From Rhizobium sp. CG5 (lineage in GTDB: Bacteria > Pseudomonadota > Alphaproteobacteria > Rhizobiales > Rhizobiaceae): a DNA stretch of 64,000 bases. The notes beneath the pieces are model-generated. The model saw only the letters and a list, made by a program, of their open reading frames with translations, had not been told where the DNA came from and did not search any database. The stretch lies in assembly GCF_023701945.1 (NCBI RefSeq), contig NZ_JABAEF010000001.1, positions 186,001 to 250,000 of the forward strand, read 5' to 3'. The stretch's first letter is position 1. The number at the start of each line of letters is the position of its first letter. This document shows positions 7,543 to 17,700 of this stretch, one piece after another. The translations under genes were made by a program, and so were the position numbers.

Positions 7543-9891
7543 ATGGTCCTCTTCCTGACCGCCGTCGTCTTCGGCGCCATCGGCATTGCCCTTGGCACCG
7601 GAGGCGGTGAACTCGTGGCCCTTGGTGGCAGCGTGTATTACCTCATCGCCGGCCTCGCCTTCGTTGCGACCGCCATTCTCCTCTTCCGGCGCAAGCCGCT
7701 GGCCCTCTGGCTCTACGGAGTCTTCGTGCTCGGCACGCTGGCCTGGGCGGTGTGGGAAGTCGGCTTCGACTGGTGGCAGCTCGGTCCGCGCGGCGGCATT
7801 GTGGTGCTGGCCGGTCTGTGGCTGCTGACGCCCTGGGTGCGCCGGCCGCTCGGTTATACCAGTCTTGAAGGCTTTCGCTACGGTGCGAGCCCCTGGCCGG
7901 TGGCCATTCCGGTGGTCATCGCCATCGGCGTTGCCGGATATTCGATGGCCACCGATCCGCATGACCTGGCCGGCAGCCTGCCGACCGAGGCGGCCTCGAC
8001 GGTGGCGCCGAGCTATGGCGGACAGGTTCCCGACGGCGATTGGCATCAGTACGGTCGCACGCCCTATGGCCAACGTTATTCGCCGCTGACGCAGATCACC
8101 ACCGAAAACGTCGCCAAGCTCGATGTCGCCTGGACCTATCAGACCGGCGATGTGAAACGGCCGGAGGACGTGAACGAGACCACCTATCAGGTGACGCCGC
8201 TCAAAGTCGGCAATTCGCTTTATCTCTGCACGCCGCACAATTGGGCGATCGCGCTTGACGCGGCGACCGGCAAGGAAAAGTGGAAATATGATGCCAATGC
8301 CGGCATGAATGCCGATCGCCAGCATCAGACCTGCCGCGGTGTGACCTATTATGCCGATCCGGCCATCGCGCCCGGCCAGGCCTGCGCCGAGCGGGTCTTT
8401 CTTCCGACCTCGGACGCGCGCCTGATCGCGCTCGATGCCGCCAATGGCACGGTCTGCGAAAGCTTTGCCGACAAGGGTGTGCTGCATCTGGAAACCGGCA
8501 TGAAATACAATCCGGCCGGCTACTATTACTCGACCTCGCCGCCTGTGATCGCCGATGGCAAGATCATCGTCGGTGGTGCGGTCAACGACAACTATTCGAC
8601 CCAGGAACAGTCGGGCGTCATCCGCGCCTTCGATGTCAATACCGGCGCGCTGGTGTGGAACTGGGATTCGGGCAATCCGACCCAGACCGCGCCGCTGCCA
8701 GAAGGTGAGACCTACACCACCAATTCGCCCAACAGCTGGTCGGTGTTCTCGGTCGACGAGCAATTGGGCCTCATCTATGTGCCGCTCGGCAACCAGGTGC
8801 CAGACCAGATCGGCATTGGCCGTTCGGACAATGTCGAGAAATACTCCTCGTCGATCGTGGCGCTCGACATGCGTACCGGCCAGGACCGCTGGGTGCGCCA
8901 GACCGTGCATCACGACCTCTGGGACATGGACGTACCGGCCCAGCCTGTTCTGCTCGACATTACCGGCAAAGACGGGACACCGGTGCCGGCGCTGGTGGGT
9001 CCCACCAAGCAGGGCGACATCTATGTGCTCGATCGTCGGACCGGCGAGCCGATCATCCCGGTCAAGGAAATCCCGGCACCGAGTGGTGCTGTCGACGGCG
9101 ATTTCACGTCGCCGACCCAGCCGATTTCGGACCTCACCTACTCGCCGCCGCCACTGACCGAGAAGAACATGTGGGGCGTCAGCCTGTTCGACCAGATGCT
9201 GTGCCGTATCGATTTCCACAAGCTGAAATATGAGGGCCGCTATACGCCGCCGTCGCTGGAAGGATCGCTGATCTATCCCGGCAATTTCGGCACGTTCAAC
9301 TGGGGTTCCGTGGCCGTCGATCCCGAACGCCAGGTGATGTTCGGCATGCCGACCTATCTGGCCTTCACCTCCAGGCTGGTGCCGCGCGACCAGGTTCCGC
9401 CGAAGGGCGACGACGAGAAGGGCAGCGAACAGGGCCTGAACCGCAATGATGGCGCCCCTTATGGCGTCTACATGGGGCCGTTCCTGTCGCCGATCGGCAT
9501 TCCCTGCCAGGCGCCGCCCTGGGGCTATGTCACCGGCGCGGACCTGCGTACCGGCGAGATCGCCTACAAGCACAAGAACGGCACCGTACGCGACATGACG
9601 CCGCTGCCGCTGCCCTTCAAGGTCGGCGTTCCGGGCATCGGCGGACCGATGATCACTAGGGGTGGCGTTGCCTTCCTCGGTGCGGCGGTCGACGACTATC
9701 TGCGCGCCTATGACCTGACGACCGGCCGGGAGCTGTGGAGGGCCCGTCTGCCGGCCGGCGGCCAGGCCACGCCGATGACCTATGCGCTCGACGGCGGCAA
9801 GCAATATGTGGTGATGGTGGCCGGTGGCCATGGCTCGGTCGGCACCAAGCCGGGCGATTATGTCATCGCCTATACGCTGCCGAACGAATGA
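7543..9891 (+). CDS. gcd: Membrane-bound PQQ-dependent glucose dehydrogenase
   Basis: This quinoprotein oxidises D-glucose to gluconolactone on the periplasmic side and passes electrons to ubiquinone. The 782-residue protein begins with about five membrane spans (roughly residues 1-145), then a PQQ beta-propeller. The propeller shows DWHQYGRTPYGQRYSPL, LDVAWTYQTGD, the RIIALD-type strands, and HHDLWDMDVPAQP, all typical of the Gcd family; the length is close to E. coli Gcd (796). The ATG at 7543 has no strong ribosome site, which fits the unusual terminator-containing leader just upstream. A strong terminator follows at 9928. No pqq biosynthesis genes are in the window, so activity depends on PQQ made or acquired elsewhere. 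Confidence 0.95.
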   Translation: MVLFLTAVVFGAIGIALGTGGGELVALGGSVYYLIAGLAFVATAILLFRRKPLALWLYGVFVLGTLAWAVWEVGFDWWQLGPRGGIVVLAGLWLLTPWVRRPLGYTSLEGFRYGASPWPVAIPVVIAIGVAGYSMATDPHDLAGSLPTEAASTVAPSYGGQVPDGDWHQYGRTPYGQRYSPLTQITTENVAKLDVAWTYQTGDVKRPEDVNETTYQVTPLKVGNSLYLCTPHNWAIALDAATGKEKWKYDANAGMNADRQHQTCRGVTYYADPAIAPGQACAERVFLPTSDARLIALDAANGTVCESFADKGVLHLETGMKYNPAGYYYSTSPPVIADGKIIVGGAVNDNYSTQEQSGVIRAFDVNTGALVWNWDSGNPTQTAPLPEGETYTTNSPNSWSVFSVDEQLGLIYVPLGNQVPDQIGIGRSDNVEKYSSSIVALDMRTGQDRWVRQTVHHDLWDMDVPAQPVLLDITGKDGTPVPALVGPTKQGDIYVLDRRTGEPIIPVKEIPAPSGAVDGDFTSPTQPISDLTYSPPPLTEKNMWGVSLFDQMLCRIDFHKLKYEGRYTPPSLEGSLIYPGNFGTFNWGSVAVDPERQVMFGMPTYLAFTSRLVPRDQVPPKGDDEKGSEQGLNRNDGAPYGVYMGPFLSPIGIPCQAPPWGYVTGADLRTGEIAYKHKNGTVRDMTPLPLPFKVGVPGIGGPMITRGGVAFLGAAVDDYLRAYDLTTGRELWRARLPAGGQATPMTYALDGGKQYVVMVAGGHGSVGTKPGDYVIAYTLPNE

Positions 9892-9927
9892 TCGGAACGC
9901 ATCGTCTTTGACTACGAGGAGCCGAAC

Positions 9928-9958
9928 CCTCCGGGCGCCAATGCCCGGAGGTTTTTTT
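9928..9958 (+). terminator. Strong intrinsic terminator of gcd
   Basis: CCTCCGGGC and GCCCGGAGG form a perfect 9-bp stem around a 6-base loop, followed by seven T residues. It lies 36 bases past the gcd stop. Confidence 0.93.
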
Positions 9959-10067
9959 ATGGGTAAAATCGCCGACCGAACGGAAAAGACCGTGGAACGC
10001 GCGGGCCGAAACCAAACGTTAACCATGGCCGACTTAAAAAAGGTGCCGTAACGTGAGGATGGTTCGC

Positions 10068-10349
10068 ATGACAGTATCTGAGTTCGCCAGCCCGGCCGCC
10101 GGGAAGATTGCCTTCTTCCCCCTGGCCAGCCGCCGCGATCTGGTGCGCACCTCCGCTGAAAAGCTCGACCAATGCCACGGCCCCGATGCCGTCCAGTTCT
10201 GGCGCACCACCTGCCGGGCACTCGGCGCCGAACTCTTGTCGCTCGGCTGCCCCGAAGCCACCATGCGCGCCGAAATCATGGATTTCCAGGAAGCGGTGCA
10301 GTTTGAGCTCATGCGGTTGCACGGCGAGGGCGGCGTGGCGCGGGGGTAG
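10068..10349 (+). CDS. Small uncharacterised rhizobial protein (DUF6074-like)
   Basis: The frame encodes 93 residues from the ATG at 10068 (MTVSEFASPAAGKIAFFPL), with GAGG 9 bases upstream; GTG 10053 or ATG 10059 would extend it by up to 5 residues. The remainder is helical with RTSAEKLD, an AVQFWRTTCRALGAELLSLG segment and MRAEIMDFQEAVQFELMRL. The start 'MTVSEFxSPAAGK...FPL' and overall layout resemble small DUF6074 proteins found in many copies in Rhizobiaceae; this is from memory. No signal peptide or membrane span is visible. Function is unknown. Confidence 0.6.
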   Translation: MTVSEFASPAAGKIAFFPLASRRDLVRTSAEKLDQCHGPDAVQFWRTTCRALGAELLSLGCPEATMRAEIMDFQEAVQFELMRLHGEGGVARG

Positions 10350-10355
10350 GTGCAG

Positions 10356-10538
10356 TCACCTCGACAGATCAAAGCCGATCGACCTCAATATATGCGTGCA
10401 GACTGCATCCAGATTATACAGGACGTCTTTGTTGGTGATAGGGACAATGTTCCATCCCAAAGCACGAAGCCGTTGATCCCTGTCGCGGTCTCTGTCGATT
10501 TCGTGATCATGACTATGGGATGCGCCGAAATGCGGCAT
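10356..10538 (-). pseudogene. Remnant of a DUF559 (very-short-patch-repair-like) endonuclease gene
   Basis: The 60-residue frame reads HFGASHSHDHEIDRDRDRDQ and then RLRALGWNIVPITNKDVLYN, which matches the C-terminal half of DUF559 proteins (a pattern like '...D..RD..L...G..VLRFWN.EVL.N...V'). Full-length family members are about 110-130 residues, so the N-terminal half, including the start and part of the catalytic core, is missing. An overlapping frame from 10576 begins MTEFAPQPRTVLPC and would join only by a frameshift. It lies directly beside a palindromic repeat pair, consistent with a decaying locus. Confidence 0.6.
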
Positions 10539-10622
10539 GGCAAGACTGTCCGCGGTTGTGGCGCAAATTCAGTCATGTTTTCGGGATTATAACAGCTCCG
10601 GAAATTAAGGGGAGGCTGAGGT

Positions 10623-10669
10623 TACCCCCCTCTGCCCTGCCGGGCATCTCCCCCTCAAGGGGGGAGATC
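10623..10669 (+). repeat. Rhizobial-type palindromic repeat, left copy
   Basis: This 47-base unit contains two nested palindromes: TGCCC/GGGCA and a C-run/G-run stem around CTCAAGG. It is the inverted counterpart of the unit at 10749-10796. The sequence type (CCCCCTCTG...CATCTCCCCCTCAAGG) is common between genes in Rhizobiaceae. Confidence 0.8.
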
Positions 10670-10748
10670 GGTCGTGGCGATCCATTGCCCGTCCCGTGGG
10701 CGTTGGATATTCCGTTAGCCTTTAAAGTGGGTGCTATGTGGAAGCGGT

Positions 10749-10796
10749 GATCTCCCCCCTTGAGGGGGAGATGTCACGAAGTGACAGAGGGGGGTA
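10749..10796 (-). repeat. Rhizobial-type palindromic repeat, right copy (inverted)
   Basis: Read on the minus strand this 48-base unit matches the left copy except in the inner hairpin, which is TGTCAC/GTGACA here and TGCCC/GGGCA there. Both stems are kept although the bases differ, so the RNA or cruciform structure rather than the exact sequence seems to be preserved. The two units enclose 79 bases without coding potential. Confidence 0.8.
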
Positions 10797-10827
10797 TCCA
10801 GTGCGCGTCCGCGTGCGGACCGTCCCC

Positions 10828-13308
10828 TCACACCCGCTCCACAAACCCATCCAGCACGCGTTTCTGCCCCGCCCGGTCAAAATCGATTGTCAGCTTGTTG
10901 CCTTCGATGCCGACCACGTTGCCGTTGCCGAATTTCATGTGGAAGACGCGGTCGCCGAGGGTGAATTTCGAGGGTTCGGTGCTGGTGGATTTGGCGATCA
11001 GCTCGCCGTCGATGGTTTTGGCGCGCGGGCCGCTTTCGCCGTAGCCGACGCGCTCGACCGCATGGCCGGAGCGGTTGCCCCAGTTGTCGCGAGTGGCGTC
11101 GGTTTTGTTGGCCTGGGCGCGCTTCCAGCCCGGCGTCGAATAGCTATTGGCAAAGGGCTCGGCCTTGTCGAAGCGCGACTGGCCGTAACCGCCACGCCCG
11201 TAGCCGCCATAGGACTGTTCTGACTGGGCGACATCGACATGGGTGGCCGGCAGTTCGTCCAGAAAGCGTGAGGGCAGGGTGGATTGCCACAGGCCATGGA
11301 TGCGGCGGTTGGAGACGAACCAGATGTGGCAGCGGCGCTTGGCGCGGGTCAGGCCGACATAGGCGAGGCGGCGTTCTTCCTCCAGCCCCGAGCGGCCGCC
11401 TTCGTCGAGCGCGCGCTGATGCGGAAACAGGCCTTCTTCCCAGCCGGGCAGGAACACGGTTTCGAATTCCAGGCCCTTGGCCGAGTGCAGCGTCATGATC
11501 GACACGGCGTCCATTTCGGCATTCTGCTCGGTATCCATGACCAGCGAGACATGCTCCAAAAAGCCGCGCAGGCTCTCGAAAGCCTCCATCGAGCGCACCA
11601 GCTCTTTGAGGTTTTCCAGCCGGCCGGGCGCCTCGGCGCTCTTGTCGTTCTGCCACATGGCGGTATAGCCGCTGTCGTCGAGGATCTGCTCGGCAAGCTC
11701 GGTATGGGGCGTGTTTTCCAAGAGCGACTGCCAGCGGCGGAAATCGGTGACGACGTCGAACAGCGCCTTGCGGGCCTTCGGCTTCAGCTCGTCGGTCTCG
11801 ATGATGTCGCCGGCAGCGGCCAGCATGGGAATGTCACGGGCGCGTGCATAGTCGTGCAGGTTGCGGATCGTGGTGTCGCCGAGGCCACGCTTCGGCGTGT
11901 TGACGATGCGCTCGAAGGCCAGATCGTCGGCCGGCTGGCAGACCATGCGGAAATAGGCCATGGCATCGCGGATCTCGAGACGCTCGTAGAAGCGCGGACC
12001 GCCGATGACGCGGTAGTTGAGGCCGAGCGTCACGAAGCGGTCTTCGAATTCGCGCATCTGGAACGAGGCGCGCACCAGGATCGCCATGTCGTTCAGGCGA
12101 TGCTCCTTGCGCTGCAGCTGCTCGATTTCCTCGCCGACGGCGCGGGCTTCCTCCTCCGAATCCCAGGCGGCATGCACCACGACCTTCTCGTCGTCCGGGT
12201 CGCGGCGGTCGGTGAACAGCGTCTTGCCGAGCCGGCCCTCGTTATGGGCAATCAGATGGCCGGCGGCACCGAGAATATGCTCGGTGGAGCGATAGTTGCG
12301 CTCCAGCTTGATGACCTTGGCGCCGGGAAAATCCTTCTCGAAGCGCAGGATATTGTCCACTTCCGCGCCACGCCAGCCGTAGATCGACTGGTCGTCGTCG
12401 CCGACGCAGCAGACATTCTGCGGCACATCCTTCGGCCGCTGGGCCAGAAGCCGCAGCCACATATATTGGGCGGTGTTGGTGTCCTGGTACTCGTCGACCA
12501 GGATGTAGCGGAAGCGGCCGTGGTAATCGCGCAGGATATCGGGATTGGCGCGGAACATGCGGATCGGGTGCAGCAGCAGATCGCCGAAATCGCAGGCGTT
12601 CAGCGTCTTCAGGCGGGCCTGATAGGCGGCATAGAGTTCGCGGCCCTTGCCATTGGCAAAGGCGCGGGCGTCGCCTTCGGGGATCTGGGCGGGGTCGAGG
12701 CCCTTGTTCTTCCAGCCGTCGATCATGCCGGCAAACTGTTTTGCCGGCCAGCGCTTGTCGTCCAGGCCCTCGGCCTGGATCAGCTGCTTGATCAGCCGGA
12801 TCACGTCATCGGTATCGAGAATGCTAAAATCGGAGCGCAGGCCGACCAGTTCGGCATGGCGGCGCAGGATTTTCACGCCGATCGAGTGAAATGTGCCGAG
12901 CCAGGGCATGCCCTCGACGGCGCCGCCGACCAGGTGGCCGATGCGCTCCTTCATCTCGCGGGCCGCCTTGTTGGTGAAGGTCACGGCCAGGATCTGGCTC
13001 GGAAAGGCGCGGCCGGAGGCGAGAATATGGGCGATGCGGGTGGTCAGCACCCGCGTCTTGCCGGTGCCGGCGCCGGCCAGAACCAGGACGGGACCGTCGA
13101 GCGCTTCGACGGCGGCGCGCTGTTCCGGATTGAGGCCGCTCAGATAGTCCGGGGTGCGGTTCTGGTCGCGGGCGGCCATGGCGCGGGCGGCGATGCCAGA
13201 CGGACCAGCAGTGCCGGTTTCAGGGGCAGCCGATGCCGGGCCGCCGGGCGCCTTGCGCGGGGCGGGCTCTTCATCGAAAAAGGGTATGTCGTCGAAACCG
13301 TTGCTCAT
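10828..13308 (-). CDS. uvrD: UvrD/PcrA-type ATP-dependent DNA helicase
   Basis: This superfamily 1A 3'-5' helicase unwinds DNA in excision and mismatch repair and in replication restart. The ATG at 13308 gives 826 residues; upstream codons in frame add a basic tail without similarity. Walker A AGAGTGKT lies at about residues 78-85, with FTNKAAREMKER, DEYQDTN, GDDDQSIYGWRGA, ERNYRS, MTLHSAKGLEF and the motif VI YVGLTRAKRR in order. The C-terminal FTLGDRVFHMKFGNGNV segment is the Tudor-like tail of the PcrA/UvrD family. The N-terminal ~55 residues are low-complexity and Pro/Ala-rich. It is monocistronic as far as the window shows. Confidence 0.95.
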   Translation of the reverse strand: MSNGFDDIPFFDEEPAPRKAPGGPASAAPETGTAGPSGIAARAMAARDQNRTPDYLSGLNPEQRAAVEALDGPVLVLAGAGTGKTRVLTTRIAHILASGRAFPSQILAVTFTNKAAREMKERIGHLVGGAVEGMPWLGTFHSIGVKILRRHAELVGLRSDFSILDTDDVIRLIKQLIQAEGLDDKRWPAKQFAGMIDGWKNKGLDPAQIPEGDARAFANGKGRELYAAYQARLKTLNACDFGDLLLHPIRMFRANPDILRDYHGRFRYILVDEYQDTNTAQYMWLRLLAQRPKDVPQNVCCVGDDDQSIYGWRGAEVDNILRFEKDFPGAKVIKLERNYRSTEHILGAAGHLIAHNEGRLGKTLFTDRRDPDDEKVVVHAAWDSEEEARAVGEEIEQLQRKEHRLNDMAILVRASFQMREFEDRFVTLGLNYRVIGGPRFYERLEIRDAMAYFRMVCQPADDLAFERIVNTPKRGLGDTTIRNLHDYARARDIPMLAAAGDIIETDELKPKARKALFDVVTDFRRWQSLLENTPHTELAEQILDDSGYTAMWQNDKSAEAPGRLENLKELVRSMEAFESLRGFLEHVSLVMDTEQNAEMDAVSIMTLHSAKGLEFETVFLPGWEEGLFPHQRALDEGGRSGLEEERRLAYVGLTRAKRRCHIWFVSNRRIHGLWQSTLPSRFLDELPATHVDVAQSEQSYGGYGRGGYGQSRFDKAEPFANSYSTPGWKRAQANKTDATRDNWGNRSGHAVERVGYGESGPRAKTIDGELIAKSTSTEPSKFTLGDRVFHMKFGNGNVVGIEGNKLTIDFDRAGQKRVLDGFVERV

Positions 13309-13564
13309 GGGGCTCAATGTAGTGATTCGGATCTGAAAGGCCAGAAAAGATGTTCTGGTTTCATTCCTGCGGGCTTTCCTTCGCGCCAAATGCGTGGAAA
13401 CATCGCATCACGCTTCGCGCCGCGCCCAGTGGGCCTGGAGTTCACGAAAGCGTGAAAATCCAGTGATATTACAATTCCGTAACGAAGGCGATGCGGCATT
13501 GCGTGAGCGCCTGCAACAAAGGATACTTGGCACAAGCCAATCCATGCCCGATCTGGAGACTTGA

Positions 13565-14752
13565 ATGCAGCTTTGGAAACAGTGTCTGATCAGTGCAATA
13601 TTGCTGGTTGTTTGTCTCATCGGATGGGCCATCTTGGTACCGGGGGCCGCCAATACATTGGCGCGGCTCGGGCTGCCGGACAGTGTGGTGGCGATGCTCG
13701 GTCCGTCGCCATCGGCGGAGCCCGGCCCGGCAGGCGGCACGGCGTCGGCACCGGCCGCAGGTGCTGCCAATGGCGGACAGTCCCGCCGCGGCGCTCCGCA
13801 GGCGACGCTGGTGGCCACCAAGCCGGTGGTCAACGGCATCGTCAACGACCGGCTGAATGCGATCGGCAATGGCGAGGCCATCCAGTCGGTGACCGTCATG
13901 CCGCAGGCGACCGGCACGATCAACGAGATCCTCGTGGCATCCGGGCAGCGAGTGACCAAGGGGCAGGTCCTGGCGCGGCTTGACGATGACGAGCAGGTGA
14001 TCCTGCGCGATCAGGCCGAGGTTCTGCTGCGCAGCGCGACCGAAAAATCCGCCTCCTATAAAAACCTGGCGAGCTTTTCCCGCCTTGAAGTGCTCGATGC
14101 GCAGATCGCCTTCGAAACGGCGCAGCTTGACCTGACCAATGCCCAACTGAGCCTCAAGCGCCGCTCGATCGTCGCGCCGATCGACGGCATCGTCGGCATC
14201 GTTGCGGTCAATATCGGCGACAATGCGACGACGTCGACCAGCGTGGTGTCGATCGACAACCGGTCCGAACTGCTGGTCGATTTCTGGGCGCCTGAGCGCT
14301 TTGCGATCGCCGTCAAGCCCGGCATGCCGGTCGAGGCCAGTTCGGTTGCCCGGCCGGGCCGGGTGTTCTCCGGCGCGGTCGAAGCGATCGACAACCGCCT
14401 CGACGAGGCCAGCCGCACCATCCGCATCCGCGCCCGCATTCCCAATACCGACGACGAATTGCGGGCCGGCATGTCGTTCGGTGTGACCATGGCCTTTCCT
14501 GGCGAGACCTATCCGTCGGTCGATCCGCTGGCCATCCAGTGGGATTCGGAAGGCTCGTTCGTCTGGCAAATCCGCGACGACAAATCGACGAAAACCAGGG
14601 TGCGCATCATCCAGCGCAATCCGGATTCGGTTCTGGTCGATGCCAAGCTGAACGAAGGCGATGCCGTTGCGATCGAAGGCCTGCAGCGGGTTCGCGAAGG
14701 GGGCACCGTGCGCATTGTCGGTGCGGTCGAGACGGCTAAGGTGGCAAGCTGA
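13565..14752 (+). CDS. RND efflux periplasmic adaptor (membrane fusion) protein
   Basis: This 395-residue protein is the adaptor of a tripartite efflux pump. It begins with an uncleaved or lipidless hydrophobic segment (about residues 7-28), then a low-complexity Ala/Gly/Pro linker, the lipoyl-like halves (VMPQATGTINEILVASGQRV and IVAPIDGIVGIVAVNIGDN) flanking an alpha-hairpin, and a beta-barrel domain with PGMPVEASS and RAGMSFGV. Its stop overlaps the start of the transporter gene by one base (TGATG), so the pair is coupled. GGAG lies 6 bases before the ATG. Substrate is unknown; no outer-membrane channel gene is adjacent. Confidence 0.9.
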   Translation: MQLWKQCLISAILLVVCLIGWAILVPGAANTLARLGLPDSVVAMLGPSPSAEPGPAGGTASAPAAGAANGGQSRRGAPQATLVATKPVVNGIVNDRLNAIGNGEAIQSVTVMPQATGTINEILVASGQRVTKGQVLARLDDDEQVILRDQAEVLLRSATEKSASYKNLASFSRLEVLDAQIAFETAQLDLTNAQLSLKRRSIVAPIDGIVGIVAVNIGDNATTSTSVVSIDNRSELLVDFWAPERFAIAVKPGMPVEASSVARPGRVFSGAVEAIDNRLDEASRTIRIRARIPNTDDELRAGMSFGVTMAFPGETYPSVDPLAIQWDSEGSFVWQIRDDKSTKTRVRIIQRNPDSVLVDAKLNEGDAVAIEGLQRVREGGTVRIVGAVETAKVAS

Positions 14753-17700
14753 TGAGCGTTGAACCCCACAATCCCGGCGGCAGCGGTAGCGGCGCGAATA
14801 GCTTTACCGCAATGTTCGTGCGACGACCGATCTTTGCCGCCGTTCTGAACACCTTGCTGGTGGTGGCGGGCCTTGCCGCGTTGTTCGGCGTGGAAGTGCG
14901 CGAACTGCCGGATGTCGACCAGCCGGTGATCACGGTGAGAACCACCTATGACGGCGCGTCGGCCCAGACCATCGACCAGGAACTGACCGAAATCATCGAA
15001 GGGGCGGTGGCCCGCGTCAGCGGTCTGAAATCGATCTCGTCCTCGTCGCAGTTCGGCTCCAGCCGCGTGACGCTGGAGTTCAACGATACCGCCGATCTTG
15101 CCGTTGCCGCCAACGATGTACGCGACGCGCTTGGCCGGATCACTGACCAGTTGCCGGACGAAGCCGACGAGCCGCGCATCGTCAAGGCCGATTCCGATTC
15201 GCAGCCGATCATGCGGCTGGCCGCCACTTCCTCGACGCTCAGCATGGAAGACCTGACGCTGCTGGTCGACAACGAGATTTCCGATCGGCTTGCGGCCGTT
15301 GACGGCGTTGCCGACGTGGAGCTCTACGGCGACCAGGAAAAGGTATTCCGCGTCGATGTCGACCAGTCGGCGCTGGCCAGCCGCGGCCTGACCATTGCCG
15401 ATCTGTCCGACGCGCTGGAAACGGCAGCCTTCGACGTGCCGGCGGGATCGCTGGAATCGGCGACGCAGGACATTGTCGTGCGGGCCACGGCCAACCTGTC
15501 GACCCCTGAGGATTTCGAAAATATCCTGATCGGCGGCAACCGGGTGCGGCTGCGCGACGTGGCAACCGTCATGCTCGGTGCCGATGACGGCACCACGGCG
15601 CTGCGCTCGAACGGCGTGCAGGGCGTCGGCCTTGGCATTATCCGCCAGGCGCAGTCCAATACCTTGAACATCTCGGCGGGCGTCGAGGCGGCCGTTGCCG
15701 AGCTGTCGAAAACCCTGCCGGAAGGCACAAAGATCGCCATTACCAGCAATGATGCCGTGTTCATCCAGGGCGCTCTGCACGAGGTGGAGATCGCGTTGTC
15801 GCTGTCGGCCTTCATCGTCGTCGTGGTCATCTACCTGTTCCTGCGCGACTGGCGTGCCACGCTGATTCCGGCACTGACCATGCCGGTGGCACTGATCGGC
15901 ACCCTGATCGCCATCTATCTCGTCGGCTTTTCCATCAATATCCTGACGCTGCTGGCCATCGTTCTGGCGACGGGGCTTGTGGTGGACGACGCCATCGTCG
16001 TTCTGGAAAATATCGTCCGGCGCCGCACCGAAGGCATGGGGCCGCGGGCCGCGGCCGTGCTCGGCACCCAGGAAGTGTTTTTCGCCGTCATCGCGACGAC
16101 CGCGACGCTGGCTGCCGTGTTCATTCCGCTGTCCTTCCTGCCGGGACAGCTTGGCGGACTGTTCCGCGAGTTCGGCTTCGTGCTGGCCTTTGCCGTCGCC
16201 CTGTCGTCTGTGACGGCGCTGACGCTCTGCCCGATGCTGGCATCGCGCATGCTGACGCGGCCGATGGCGGAAAAGCATGGGGTCCTCGACTCGTTCGGCA
16301 AGGCCTTTGCCGGGTTCTATGCGCGGACATTGCAGTCCTGCTTTAATGCGCCGATGGTGGTCATCGCCTTCTCCATCGTGTTTTCCGTGGCGGCCTATGG
16401 CGCCTTCCTTCTGGTGCCGAACGAACTGACGCCGCAGGAAGACCGGGCGATGGTGATGATGCGGCTGACAGCGCCGCAGGGGGTCAGCCTCAACTACACC
16501 CAGGATCAACTGTTGCGGGTCGAGGAAAATCTGCAGCCGTTGCGCGACAGCGGCGAAATCCGCAATATCTTCTCCATCTCCGGACAGGGCGGCTCCTCGA
16601 ACAGCGGCTTCATGGTGCTGACGCTGGCACCGTGGGCCGAGCGCGAGCGCACGCAGAACGACATCGTCGCCGATGTCAACGCGGCGGCTGCCAAAGTGCC
16701 GGGACTGCGCGGGTTTGCGGTCCAGCAGAACAGCCTGCGTATTCGCGGCGCCGGCAATGGCCTGCAGATGGCCATCATCGGCAACGATCATGCCGAACTG
16801 ACCCAGGCAGCCATCAAGCTGGTGCAGCAGATGGGCACCACAGGCCTGTTCGATACGCCGCGCCTGCAAACCGAACCGAGCCAGGCGCAGATTTCCCTGA
16901 CGGTCAGCCGCGAGCGCGCGTCCGATCTCGGCATCGATATCGATGGCCTGGGCACAGCGCTGCAGTCGCTGCTGGAGGGGCGCTCAGTGGTTGACGTTTT
17001 CGTCAACGGCGAGGCCATCCCGGTGAAACTGACGTCGACGACCCGTCCGGTCGACGATCCGACCGATCTTGAGAACATCTTCCTGAAAGCCGGCGATGGC
17101 CGGATCGTGCCGGTCTCCACCATTGCCAGCCTGGAGGAAAGGGCCGTTGCGCCCGAACTCAACCGCGAGCAGCAGATGGCTTCGGTCTCCTTCTCCGCCG
17201 GCCTGAAGGAGGGTGTGTCCCTCGGTCAGGCGGTAGAGGCGGTGACGGCGCTGGCCCAGCCGTTGCTGCCGCCCGGCGCGCGGCTGATGCCGCTCGCCGA
17301 GGCTGCAACGCTTGCCGAAAACTCAAGCGGCATGCTTTTGACCTTCGGCTTTGCCATTGCCATCATTTTCCTGGTACTGGCGGCTCAGTTCGAGAGTGTA
17401 CTCTCGTCGCTGATCATCATGTCGACCGTGCCGCTGGGGCTTGCCTGTGCGGTATTCGCCCTGGTTTTGACCGGCTCGAGCCTCAACGTCTACAGCCAGA
17501 TCGGCCTGGTGCTTTTGGTTGGGGTCATGGCCAAGAACGGCATCCTGATCGTCGAATTCGCCAATCAGCTGCGCGACCGCGGTGATGACGTGCGCTCGGC
17601 CATCGAGACGGCCTGCAAGCTTCGGCTGCGGCCGGTGATGATGACGATGATCGCCACCGTGATCGGCGGCGTGCCACTGGTGATGGCCGTAGGGGCAGGC

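Noticed and set aside
7516..10221. Open frame of 901 codons on the minus strand across gcd
   Set aside because: It mirrors the GC-rich gcd frame, shows His/Arg/Gly-rich composition without domains, and lacks a start context; gcd on the plus strand has full family motifs.
11284..13455. Open frame of 723 codons on the plus strand across uvrD
   Set aside because: It is an antisense shadow of the helicase gene with no recognisable domain and Leu/Ala/Gly-rich low-complexity sequence.
14509..16869. Open frame antisense to the RND transporter
   Set aside because: No domain or start context; the sense frame has the complete transporter motifs.
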